A stretch of DNA of 64,000 bases from Pyrus communis. Lineage: Eukaryota > Streptophyta > Magnoliopsida > Rosales > Rosaceae. A program made the position numbers and the translations under genes. The notes beneath the pieces are model-generated. The model did not search any database. It saw nothing but the letters and a program-made list of their open reading frames with translations, and was not told the origin of the DNA. The DNA lies in assembly GCF_963583255.1 (NCBI RefSeq), contig NC_084815.1, forward strand, positions 3,847,056 to 3,911,055. The letters run 5' to 3'. This document shows positions 33,320-48,900 of the stretch, piece by piece; within the stretch, counting starts at the first letter, position 1, and every line of letters begins with the position of its first letter.

Positions 33320-34690
33320 AACAGCTCTTAATAAATTGTGAGAATTATTATCCCTTGCGCAAACAAAACAAACTTCTTAGAAATAAGATTCTTCAACCTC
33401 GGGAGTCATGCACCTCAAAAATAAGCTCACAAAGGCTAAACCTTAGAAGACATAAGATAAACACCGTACTATCACCTAGAAGACAATACAAAGACAAATG
33501 ACAAAAAAGGGCTATGAATCCTCTTAAACCCTTGCAATGACAACGCAAAGAGAGAGAAACACCACCTTTGATGATTTTGCAATCAGCAACAAAACTCCAC
33601 TACAATTAAGGTTCTAAAAATTAAGAGTTAGGCGCTAATTAGGTGGCAGGCAGAGACCTAGGCAGATTTTTTTAATTTTAATTAAATTTATTGTCTCATA
33701 ATAAAAACATGTAAATAAGTGACCAAGATTGGTTGAATACATAAAATGTAATATGTATTCAAAGTTATTTTATAAGAAAAAAGCTTAAAGTTATTTTACA
33801 AGAAAATTATCTCCAAACCTTTAACCTAAACAAACAAACAAAAATTGAATCGCCTAGGACCGCCCAGAACCGTATAGACACTTCATCAAATTTCTAGGCC
33901 GCTTTTTAGAACAGTGGCTATAAGTCACCCTAAACAAATGTCGAGCTTCCTACTCTTACTCCTTTGTCAAATGCACCAAACAGAAAACTACCACCTCAAA
34001 TTTGAAACAACAGTCATCGCTTTGACAGCCAAGGTTGAACAATAAGTCATAACCATTATAAAATGCTATTCTCATCAAAAAGAGAAAGCGACCACAACCA
34101 TAAATGCTCATGCGGCAGAGTAAGAGGTCTACCCCTACCAAAATAGAAATAGAAAGAAAAGAGATCAAGAAGAATGCAAACTTCAAAACCAAAGATTGAG
34201 GTTAGGTAGAGGTTAGAGTAGGACTTTCTTTGTTTCTCTCTTTACCAGCTGTGGTTTTCATGCTAATTATCTTTCTTTTACCATGGGCGTCTTTTTTATA
34301 AACTAATAATGATTGATTTGCTCAATAAAAGTATATGAAGAGGCGACACAATTTTAACTTAACGTGTCGTGTTTGACTAGGTTGAAATATGTATATTAGA
34401 TATAAATACAAACGCAACATTTCATACAAACAATTTCTTAATTACATGGAACTGAGTTCCCTATATTGTAGAAAGATTAGAGACCTCAGAAATCAAGCAT
34501 GCAGATTTTTAACCCTCACAATTTCACGCTTGACCGTCCGGTTATTTTTATGACGGCAGCCACCTTTCGCCCTCCAAATTGTACGGACGCCAATGCATTT
34601 AAAGATAAATTTTTAATTTTATTTTAAAAAAATAATAAGAATTTCCTCGCAATACGTCTCGGCAGCGTAGAAAAAGGAAAAGGGGAAGAA
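33320..34690. other. Intergenic region upstream of the helicase
   Basis: It holds one MITE (33610-33912), an otherwise unremarkable AT-rich stretch, and from about 34.5 kb the presumed helicase promoter. The open frame at 33956-34192 (minus) has no recognisable domain. Confidence 0.5.
33610..33912. mobile_element. MITE of the GCCTAG-rich family, copy 2
   Basis: Perfect 10-bp terminal inverted repeats GTTCTAAAAA/TTTTTAGAAC, with subterminal TAGGCG/CGCCTAG-rich stretches. About 302 bp. No convincing target duplication is visible, so the superfamily is open. Other copies lie at 16782 (truncated) and 58380-58889. Confidence 0.75.
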
Positions 34691-35380
34691 AGAGTTTTGG
34701 TCCCATTTGAAAAGGAGAAGAAAAATCTCAGAAAAAAAGAAGAGAAAATCTTATCGACGAAGAAAACGAAAAGCCGGAGCTATATCTTCGCCTGCGGTGC
34801 GATCCTGCCGTTCCTGCGCTCAGAAAAGCTAGGGTTTCTTAATTTTTATCTGGTTCCCGATCCGATTCCGCTGCTCTCACTGCTTATCGAGGTTCGAAGT
34901 TCTCTCGGTCTCTGTAATTTTTGAGCTTTTTTGCATGTGTTTATCTGCTTTTCGAATGCTTGCCGTTGTTTTCGTTTTGAATTTTGATCTGTGTACTTAT
35001 TTTTCCGATTTTTCGTGTATCGACATTGTTTAGTTTTATTTTTTTGCTCAGATTTGTGTTTTAAGTTTTCTGCGTGATGTTTATTCCGCTAAACATTAAT
35101 CATATTTTTTTTAAAGTTAATCGGGTTTACTGTTAATGTTATGTAAATTGTTACTGAAGTTTTCATGTTAACCAGTTCCTAATGATAATTTTCATAGACG
35201 AATCCCCTTTCGAATGGTACAGTGGTAAGATTGATCGGGGTTTTGATCTGCAAGATATATAGAGAAAAATCATGAGACCAATTTTTATTTGGAGTCTGAT
35301 TTTTTTGTTCGTTTGTGTGTTTGGTGCATTAGGTTACGAATTGAATTTATTGAAAAAGGAGGGGTCGCGTTTTTCCAATT
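34691..35380 (+). promoter_or_regulatory. Helicase 5' leader region
   Basis: Purine-rich sequence from about 34.67 kb followed by a T-rich stretch ending TGCATTAG/GTTACG (about 35331) is typical of a 5' UTR exon, a leader intron and a second leader exon before the ATG at 35381. The intron limits are inferred from composition and an AG acceptor, not proven. Confidence 0.4.
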
Positions 35381-39188
<3,808 letters not shown>

Positions 39189-41058
39189 TGCTTCCATTAA
39201 ATACTGGATGTTGTTCCTCTTCTTTTTCTTTTTTGTCCGAGTATATAATATTATCCTCATAAAAATTAATGGACTATACATTTTGTTTCCTTTTCCGTTG
39301 TTGATTTTCTAGTTCTAAATTTTCTTATGTGGTAACTTGAATGTTGGATATTTGAGGAGACAGGAGAGGATTGTTAGTTAACCTAGTTTTGTGGAAGCAC
39401 CAGAGACTTGGTATGTTTAGCCGTCCATCATCGCTTCCCACATTCTGGGCTATTTTCCGCTAACGTGACATCATTTTACCATATAAACATCAACATTGAA
39501 GCTGTTTATTCGCTATATCATCATTTGCAGACCATATTTACAAAAATTCAAAAGATTTGGTTAGTCGTCTATTTGAACAAAGAAATTAACAGCTTACTGT
39601 GAGAACCGTACTTGTTACCATAACTGTCAAGTTGTTCGACAATATGTATGGCTAAATAGTATTCAAACCGAATGAATTTTTCTACAGATGACTTGATGGT
39701 AAAGGAAAAGAATAGTTTCGATTATACTTATTGTTCGATATAATGATGTCACATTTAGTGGGAATGAGGAAAGTTCTTGACGCAAGTATTGTTGAAACAC
39801 AAGTGGAGAAAGAAGATAGCACAAAATACATCTACATCTCCCACTATGCAACGGCATAAGAACATTGCAAAGAGGCTGACGCAAGGAATCAAAATAATAA
39901 TTGCAACTTCGTATCATTAGTTCATGGTGTGGCATAAAAGTTCAATTGCGTGCCATGAAGCTTCACACTCAATTTCAAATCCACTGTTGGAAAGAGTTTG
40001 ATGATTTCACCTCAAAGGTTCTTCCTGCATCCTCGAAACATCGTCTTTGTATTACACTTGAAATGGTGCACCACTTGAAGAAAGGCTGAAACATAATATC
40101 ATTCAGATGAGCCGTCAAGATTACAGACACGTTGCGATATTTCTAATGTTAAAAAAAGAGAAGCAACACTACCATGTTACGCTATTCCCAGTGTTATCGG
40201 AACTGTTCATGTCACTGTGTCTCTAAGAAATAACATAATCTGATATCTTTCATGAGAACAAAATATAAGAGCACCTAATAGCTATCGAACCAAATGACAA
40301 CACAATCAACAAATTTAGAACCAAATAATTCCTTTGGTTTTATCTCAAATAACAACCAACCAATCTACAACATTTTGGGAATCAACCCAACACATGGATT
40401 CCACAGAACATAGCACGTTGTAGATTTTGTTTCCACAATTCAGTTTGAACAAGGATGTTTAAAACAGATTTCAAATGCTGCTATCTAAACGCTAGAGTAC
40501 TCGAAGTTCATCCTAAACTTTATCCAGTAATAGTTTTATATGCCATGTTGTGGTTTCCACAATATGATCCTCATTTCATTCAGCAGTTCATAAGTTCCCA
40601 AATCTAAAACTGAGAGACCGAAAGTATGTACAACCGTTTGAAGTTGATATTATAACATTGTATTGAAGGTCACATTACAAAACGAATGGGAAAATGAAAT
40701 ATGAATTTGGGAAAAACGTACACAAAACAGAAAGCATTCTGAACGGAACTTGGATTCTTTGACGATTCCATTTTAAAAAAACCAACAAAAAGCTAGCTTG
40801 CAACGTTTCAAAGATTATGTTTGCAATTAGTCAGAAGGTTAAACCTAAACTTCATAATCAATACCATATTGTGCAGAAAAATTTAAACATCTCAAGCAGC
40901 AATCCCGAAAACAAACTTTTTAGTACAGAGATGAGAGGACAAAAATCCGTTAACTAAGAAAAATCTATGAAATCAATCTTTCTGGTGAAGTTGCTTACTT
41001 TAAGGTGAGTGCAATTGACATGGAATGTAAGCACAATGTCTAACTTCTGATACAAACG
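39189..41058. other. Convergent intergenic region (helicase / PORR gene)
   Basis: 1.87 kb between convergent genes, AT-rich, holding both 3' UTRs. Several short frames (39663-40089) show no domain and differ in strand. I see no RNA gene or clear transposon. Confidence 0.5.
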
Positions 41059-42345
41059 TCAATCTTCATCAGACCCTTCTGAATCTGAATTCGATACTTC
41101 ATCTTCATAGCATTCATCACCTGTTCCAGCCTCTTCCTCTTCAGATTCTTCCAGCCCACTTTCACTCTCCATACTGTTAAGTAAAATCTCTTCCGGGGAT
41201 AGCATGTTCACACCTTTACCCCGATAAAGAAGCCCTGTTCTCATGACGTAATAGAACTTCTCTCTCAAAGTTGTGAGGGGATGTGGGTTCACTAACTTCC
41301 CTCTATGGTACCCTTCCCTGAGTGAAACAGTGGTTGTTTTACACTTCAACGAGAGGTAGAAAATCCCCGGATACCTTGTGAAGATTCTCGTAAACTTATG
41401 TGGAAGATTCAATTCCTCCCTCAAGCTTCTCAAGTAGTTCCTCTTAGTCTTCTTATGAAGAGTCAAGCTCAAGAACTCATGCAAAACTCCAACTACCCTT
41501 TTCTCCATAAGATCACTCTCAGGATCAATATGCCTAGAATCCTCATATGGTGAAATATACGGTAACTTCTGGAACTCCTCCATCCATGCCCTAACCTTCT
41601 TCTGCCCACCATAACCCCTTGGAAAATTCATAGGAAATGCCAACACCGTCTGCCCCCTTTTAAACTGCCTATACTCATCCCCTAAATCACCACCCTCTCT
41701 ACTTCTCTGCAATTCCGAAACCGCAAACTCTTTAGGCCATTGTATGGCCTTCAAGCATCCGACCCCATTCGAGGCCTTAACAATCCGAAAACAATCAGGG
41801 TATTTCGGAACCAACATTTTTTCGAAACCATCAGGCAAACCCAGATCCCATTTCAAGGGATACAACGACTGGAGAGGCAAAGTCTTAGACTTTGTCATCA
41901 TAAGCACTCTACAGAGCCTCTCCACAGTGTCACTCTCATGGGTTTTGTGTATACTTTGTTCTTGTGAATCCAACAACAATGCAGTTTCTGTTAATTTGAA
42001 ACATGGCAAATTGGCGTAACGGGCATGTGGGAATTCTTGGAAAAGAGTTGGGTATCTGCGGAGGAAGCGGAGGACGGGGACGGTGAGGCCGAGGAGCTTC
42101 TGCCAGTCGGCGAAGGACTTGGCGGTGAGGAAGCCGGTGGGAGAGCGCTTGATTGCGTCCTTGAGGAGGCAGGCGGCTTTGAGGTCGGTCTCGGTTTCGA
42201 TGACGTGGTCGATGCTTCGGTTTTTGACCCATTTGAGGCGGACTTTGGTTATGCCCCGCTGTTGGTGGTGGCGGTGGAGGAGGAGGTTGGTGGGTGAGGA
42301 GGAGGGGGTTCGGGGTTTTAGGAGAGAGAAGAGGTAAGCTTTCAT
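41059..42345 (-). CDS. PORR-domain organelle RNA-splicing protein
   Basis: A single uninterrupted exon encodes 428 aa. The frame extends upstream to 42504, but I chose the Met at 42345 because it opens a typical organelle presequence (MKAYLFSLLKPR.., Arg/Ser/His-rich, few acids) ahead of the conserved domain. The PORR domain (about residues 40-390) shows FLTAKSFADWQKLLGLTVPV, FLRRYPTLFQEF, LPLQSLYPLKWDLGLPDGF and YPGIFYLSLK blocks. A Glu/Ser/Asp-rich acidic tail ends the protein. Maize WTF1 and relatives bind group II introns in plastids or mitochondria; mitochondrial targeting here is inference. It is probably the equivalent of Arabidopsis At3g58520. Divergently oriented to the F-box/LRR gene, with 621 bp between start codons. 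Confidence 0.93.
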   Translation of the reverse strand: MKAYLFSLLKPRTPSSSPTNLLLHRHHQQRGITKVRLKWVKNRSIDHVIETETDLKAACLLKDAIKRSPTGFLTAKSFADWQKLLGLTVPVLRFLRRYPTLFQEFPHARYANLPCFKLTETALLLDSQEQSIHKTHESDTVERLCRVLMMTKSKTLPLQSLYPLKWDLGLPDGFEKMLVPKYPDCFRIVKASNGVGCLKAIQWPKEFAVSELQRSREGGDLGDEYRQFKRGQTVLAFPMNFPRGYGGQKKVRAWMEEFQKLPYISPYEDSRHIDPESDLMEKRVVGVLHEFLSLTLHKKTKRNYLRSLREELNLPHKFTRIFTRYPGIFYLSLKCKTTTVSLREGYHRGKLVNPHPLTTLREKFYYVMRTGLLYRGKGVNMLSPEEILLNSMESESGLEESEEEEAGTGDECYEDEVSNSDSEGSDED

Positions 42346-42966
42346 TTTGCTCTGGGTTTTATTTTTGGGCTGAAGCTTTGGAATGCCGAGTACACCATGA
42401 AATCCAATGTAGACATTTTTTATTTTTGTTTTAGAAAGCCATAGCAATTTCATAGATAACAAAATTATAAGAGTTGTCGTATGAGCATATTTTTGTGTGC
42501 TCAATTTATTGATTTAGAGATAATTCAAACGAAAAGATACAAAAATAAACTCGTAACAGATACTACAAGCAACTATTTCGATATAAGTCTACCACAAAGA
42601 TAGAAGATGAAAATAAACTTATATTTAGGCACAAGTAATATCATCATGGGCGAGCGAAATCATAAGCGAGGCTCCATCACTCGATAGGTGAGACATCACC
42701 CGCTAGATGCAATCCATACAACGTACACTAATCCGAGACGGAGTTCACCGTCAGTTCATCTCTACCAACTAGCCCCTAGTTGTTGTTTCTACTTGGGCTA
42801 GGCCTAAAAGTTGGGCGTGCCATCGTTCTCTGGGTAAGTCCGGCCCTGCCAATAGCCCAATACCAATAATTAGCAGACGCAGTCACTCAGCTGCCAAACA
42901 TTTCCTAAGATACAATACAACCAACGCAGAACGAAATTCACACGCTCTCTCTCTCTGTAATAAAAA
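42346..42966. promoter_or_regulatory. Bidirectional promoter region
   Basis: The PORR gene (-) and the F-box/LRR gene (+) start 621 bp apart, so both promoters must share this stretch. A CT run at about 42945-42957 lies in the F-box/LRR leader. I see no strong TATA box for either. An internal segment around 42640-42860 has higher GC than its surroundings. Confidence 0.5.
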
Positions 42967-45900
42967 ATGGAGGAGGAACAAGTAGAAGCAGGGGAGGAGG
43001 AAGTAACTTGGAGCAGAGAAACCATTCCCAAAGTTCTGAAAATAGTGAGCACAAGACTTCCGCAGAGAGACCTCATCACTCTCTTGCTAGTCAGCCCATG
43101 GCTCAACGCAACTCTCATATCCTGCCCCTCCATTTGGCTGGTACTTTTTTTTTTTCTTCTTTTTTCTCGACTTGATCCTTTGTTTTTGCTTAAAAATTGA
43201 AAATTTGAGATGGGTAAAAGAGTGGTGTGTCTTTTATGTGGTTTTGTGACATGAGTTTTGGTTCTTGTTTCAGCTTTTGGATTTTCGAGAGATGAATAAT
43301 GCTGGGAATCGCCTTGTGGATGCTCTTTCATTGGTTAGAAGTTAGATGTAGCAAATTTGATTGCAATTGTGTTTGTTTGATACCGGCATTCGATGATTAA
43401 GGGGTAAATGTTAGCGGAAAACACCGAAATGACCATGTTTTGGTGATCTTAGCACAAAATAGTGCCTTTTTTGTTTCAAGGTCATGTTTTAAGAAAGAAG
43501 AAAGGATGGTTGGTTTGTCCATTGTAAATAGAAGTGCAATAAAAAATTGTTCTTCAGTGATGCTATATTGGTGTTTTGAAAATGATTGGGATGTAGTGTT
43601 TGCTTCTTGTAGTTTACAAAATGCTTCAAGTGGATGATTGTATTGATATGGATTCCTGATGCAATATTTGCAGGCGAGATATTGGCATGTGAAGCATATA
43701 AACCTTGAATTTGCACAAGACATTGAAGACAAGCATCTTGAACTTGTAAAGAGCAAGGTAACATTCATTCTAGTATGAGCTTGCGGCCAATTTTATATTT
43801 CAAAGAAGTAAGAAGATATTGGTTTTCTGGTGTACGAGGAAAGAACGTTGTAATGATAATAACAATAATAATAATGCTTGTGAAAATTAGGAGGTTTATA
43901 ATTGTAACAATTTTTTCACTCCATTTTGCACTAAATTTTAACTAATACAAACGCCAGAGAAGGTGCAGTTGGAAGATTGTTGATTTGCCAGCATCAAGGC
44001 ATTATAATGGGTTTTAACGAGTCTGTATTGTAGGGCACTGACACTCATATGAGCATTTCTTGCCCCACAGAAAGCATACCATAAAACAGTTTACCTATGA
44101 CCTGTCAGTATTTGTAAGGTATGAGAAGCATGACAGGTTTAGGACTAATCAAGCTTGTGATTAAGTCTAAATTTTGGGTTAAGCTTCAAGACTTTATATT
44201 TTCGACTTGTAGAATCAACAAGGGAATTGTTATTGGCACTCCAAATTTCTTATTATACACTCCAAACTTTCTATATTTAGAAAGAAAAATACACTTGTAG
44301 GGAGTGTAGAATGAGATTTTTGGAGTGCCAATAACACTTCCCATCAACAAAGCTTCTGTTCTTATCTTCTAAGTTATTTGTGGTTTCTTGAGTTGGGGGA
44401 TCTTACAGCACAAGACATGTTTGTGTAGCATGATATTGCAAATGGAAAGGAAACCTGTTACTCTACCAGACCTAGCTTTTCATAACTTCTATCCCTTGCA
44501 CAGCAGATCACCTGTTATTATAATTCTCACGTTCCCTTCAAAATGTGGAATCTGGATGAGCTGGCTAAATGTAGTCATTATAATACTTGTGTCAAAGAAC
44601 AATGACTACTTGATGAAGTATACAATATTGTTCATAGACAGATGCTTTTTGATACCTCTGATTGTGTAAAAGAAAATTACGCATTTCTACAGTGTCGAGA
44701 TTCTCTTCAAGATCTAGAGGTTTTGAATCTTAATGGTTGCCAGAAGATATCTGATAAGGGAATTGAAGCTATAACCAGTGCTTGCCCCAGTTTGAAGGAA
44801 TTTTCGATCTATTGGAATGTGAGGTATTAAAGTTTGATTTGTCTTCAAATCTTATTTCTAGTTGAAATGTTGTTTTCTTTCACTGAATTTGGGAATATGC
44901 ATTGAATTTCAGGGTAACAGATATAGGTATAGCGCACCTGGTGAAGAACTGCAAACATGTGGTTGATCTGAACGTAAGTGGCTGTAAGGTACTTGTCACT
45001 TGGTCCCATCCTATTTCAGTGCTTTGTGAGTTGCAAACTATACACTTTGAAACATATATGCATAATCTGTATAGTTTCTATTCAACTTTATCTCTGCAAA
45101 AGATTGGTTTTTATTGTCCTGAAGTAGGTTATGGTATGCTTCAGATGTATCCCTTATTTAAGTAGGTACCGTATGTGACTGTTATATGTTATATTGGCTA
45201 GTCAACCTTTAAGTTATAATATTTATTTGTGAAGAATTGATTTCAATTGTTTATTTTGATGTGGAAAGCACAGAACCTTTCAGACAAAAGCTTGCAATTA
45301 ATTGCCCAGAATTATCCAGAATTACAGTTGTTGAACCTGACAAGGTAGGAAACACTGATCTTAATCACATCATCTGGCGAAAAGTTAATTTTGTAAGAAA
45401 TTATTTTTTTTATCTGCTTATGTGTCACACTGACCACACTTAGTGGGATAAGGCTTTGTTGTTGTTGTTGTATGTGTCACAACAGGAAATCACACCAATG
45501 ATTTTTCGATTGTGTGGTTTCCAGTTTATGACCTATCTAAAAATGGAATTGCTTATAGCTATAACCTGACATTATAAGTTATTCTTCTAAATACATGATA
45601 GGAGCATATTTATGCGACTTAATTGGCTTGTTCTCATGCATTTACGTTGTGTTTCTTTAGTTATTTTAGTCCTTTATGCCATTTTCGTGTGTTTCTAGGT
45701 TCAAATGGCTAAGGAAGCAAAAAGAAGCAATTTGGAGCATTCTAGAGCATTTTTGGGCCAAGATTGGATAGTGCAAGCATGGAGGCATGAGGATGGACCA
45801 ATTTGAAGGCTTGAATTCAGTTAGGGAGCTGCAAGGGGGCCTAAAAACCTTATTTCTAGAAGGCTTTATCTATTCACACATGGTGCCTAATTCCTACCTT

Positions 45901-48900
45901 GTCTCCTAGCCGTCCTAGCTTGTCACTAGCCATCCTAGCTTGTCACTAGCCATCCTACCTTGTCTCCTAGCCGTCCTAGCTTGTCTCCTAGCCGTCCTAG
46001 CTTGTCACTAGCCGTCCTAGCTTGTCACTAGCCATCCTAGCTTGTCTCCTAGCCGTCCTACCTTGTCTCCTAGCCTTCCTAGCTTGTCACTAGCCGTCCT
46101 ACCTTGTCCAAGCTACACACATATATCCTTTAAGTGTTTCAAAACCTTTCCTAGCCCTATAAATAAGGGTTTGCAGCAAGGCACTAAGGGGATCACTCAT
46201 TCATTCAATTTTCGTCCATTCATCTATCCTCCATCCAATTCCATAATCCCTGATCCTAAAACACATCCCAACCATCCCATCCACCTTTGTGCCGTAGCAA
46301 GGAGAAAGAAGGAAAGACTCTTGGATGCTCAAGCTTCGTCGTTGGTGCATTCTAGGTGTAATTTGTTTTATGATTTCAATGTTTAATTTATTTTCCTTTC
46401 ATTTTGCTATGAACATGAGTGGCTAAACCCCTATTGGTTAGGGGTGATTTCGAAGCCATAACTATGTGTGCAAGTTGATTTGATAAATTCCAGTTATGAG
46501 TTCTTGAATCGTGAATGCAATTGGCTTAACTGTGCGAGTAATAACGTATTTGTGTTTGTTAATTAGGGGTCGACACTTAATTGGCTTGCATGAATATGAT
46601 GCTAGAATATAAGTTTGTTTCACATAATTGTCACACACTTATATTCACAAGTAGTGAAGGTTGCTAGTCACAATCGCGTTAAGTTCAATTCCTAGCATAA
46701 GTGTCATGATGTCATAGTCACAAGTGCTTTGTCAATGCTTATAGTTTTCATTGAACGTAATGATCTTTGATTGTATCTTTATTATGATGTCATGTAAGGA
46801 ACTTTTGAAGAATGCTTTGGGTTGTCGTATGATGTCATCCAATTCAATAACACAAGGAAAACTTGAGAATTAACTAGTGATGTCACGGTTAATTTGGGGC
46901 ATTGTCATTCATAATTCTATGAAGGAATAACTGGAAATCGAGTCATTTGCATACTTGTCATGTGTGGAGAAAGAACCCCTAACTAATCCATCATCCATTA
47001 AAAACCCCAAAAACGTTTCAAAATCAGTTTTACTTTGCAATCTGTTTTCTCCACTTTAATTTCGTCCAAATCAAATCCCCCTTTACTTTGAAGTCTCAAT
47101 TTAGTTAGAAATTGTTTTGGTTCATGTTTTTAAGTGTTTTGAGTCAAGTTTTCAACCAATTTCGTCCAAATTAGTGTAGGTGCTCAAAACTGCCCAGAAA
47201 GTGGTTTTTAGGCAGTTTTGAGTCTTCTAGTTGCTGTTTTGAGTTTTTGTTTTGTTTTAGTGTTTTAACTTTGGTTTTTCATTCTTTGAGTCCAAATTAG
47301 TGTTTTTAACTTTGTTTTGGAGTTCTTAGGTCAGTTTTCAAGAGTTTAGCAATCCCTCCTAATCCCCGGTTTTGAACGATCCCTACTTACTTACTTTGCT
47401 ACAATTGTCAGAAGAGGGTTTAATTTGTGTGCTTAATATATTTCGCATCAATACACTTTACCTTCTACACAAACCAGTGGTGAAACTGATTATCCTATGA
47501 AAAAGCCGCAACCTCCCTTCCGTGCTTACATATTATAACTTTTTATTCACAGGTGTGTCAAGTTAACAGATTCTGGCTTGCAGCAGATATTGCACGGTTG
47601 TCCTAGTCTCCATAGTCTAAATTTGTACGCCCTGTCAAGGTATTTGATAGTCGTTGTTTGTAAATTTGAGCTAGTTCATCTTCTTGTATTTTGATTGGCT
47701 GTATTTTGTTTGCTTAGCTTCACTGATGAAGCTTACAAGAAAATATCACTTCTTTCCCATCTTAAATTCTTGGATTTATGTGGCGGCCAGGTAAGATTAA
47801 CTAGATTTAGTTTTGCTGACATAATTCTTTTGGAACACTTTACCAAAATGATGGTAAATAATCATGGAATCATGTTTCAGAATCTGTCAGATGAAGGGGT
47901 GGCTTGTATAGCTAGATGCAAGGGCCTTCTTTCTCTCAATTTGACATGGTAAGTTGGTAACTGAAGCACTCAAATAAACATGTATATGAAACAAAGGAGA
48001 CGCATTACAGTTTCAATACCAATCTCCACTTTCTAATAGGTGTGTACGGGTCACTGACGTGGGGGTCATAGCCGTTGCGCAGGGTTGCACATCTCTTGAA
48101 TTTCTCAGGTAATCCGTAATCTTGATAAGAATTTTTAAAGAATGTAAGGCTCAACTCTGGCCTCTGCATTCTTGACTTGAGAAATTTCAAACTCTGGTCA
48201 CTTATTCAGTTACAGTATATTTGAATGTGTTTGACAGCTGGGATGGAATCACAAGGTTGAAAATCTTTCGGCCGGTCTGCAATAGCGGTCACTAATGTTG
48301 CTTATCTTCTTTATTTCTTTATTTAAAACCCATTTAGAGACCTAGAAGACATTGGATTGAGCTACAGCATTGCTTTGTGTAACTGGTTAAGTCTAATTTT
48401 AGGGTTTCCTGTGCAGTAGGCCGTATAATTCAAACAACAACAATAACAAAGCCTTTTCCCACTCAATGGGATTGGCTATATGAATCCTAGAACGCCATTG
48501 CTCTCGGTTTTGTGTCATGTCTTCCGTTAGATCCAAGTACTCTAAGTCTTTTCTTAGAGTCTCTTCCAAAGTCTTCCTAGGTGTTCCTCTATCGTTCCTT
48601 CAATTTCGGCTACTCCCACTTTACCTTGGATATCCTCATTCCTAATCTTATCCTTTCTCGTGTGCCTACACATCTAACGAAGCATTCTTATCTCCGCTAC
48701 ACCCATTTTATGTACGTGTTGATGCTTGACCGTCCAACATTTCGTGCCATAAAGCATTGCTGACCTTATTGCCATCCTATAAAATTTTCCCTTGAGCTTT
48801 AGTGGCATACAACGGTCACACAACACACCAGGTGCACTCTTCCACTTCATCCATCCAGCTTGTATTCTATGGTTGAGGTCTCCATCCAACTCTCCGTTCT

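Noticed and set aside
42346..42504. PORR protein starting at 42504 (481 aa)
   Set aside because: The extra 53 residues are hydrophobic, lack family similarity and precede a good presequence starting at 42345.
48581..48763. Plus-strand frame in F-box/LRR intron 10
   Set aside because: Shadow of the minus-strand LINE reverse transcriptase.
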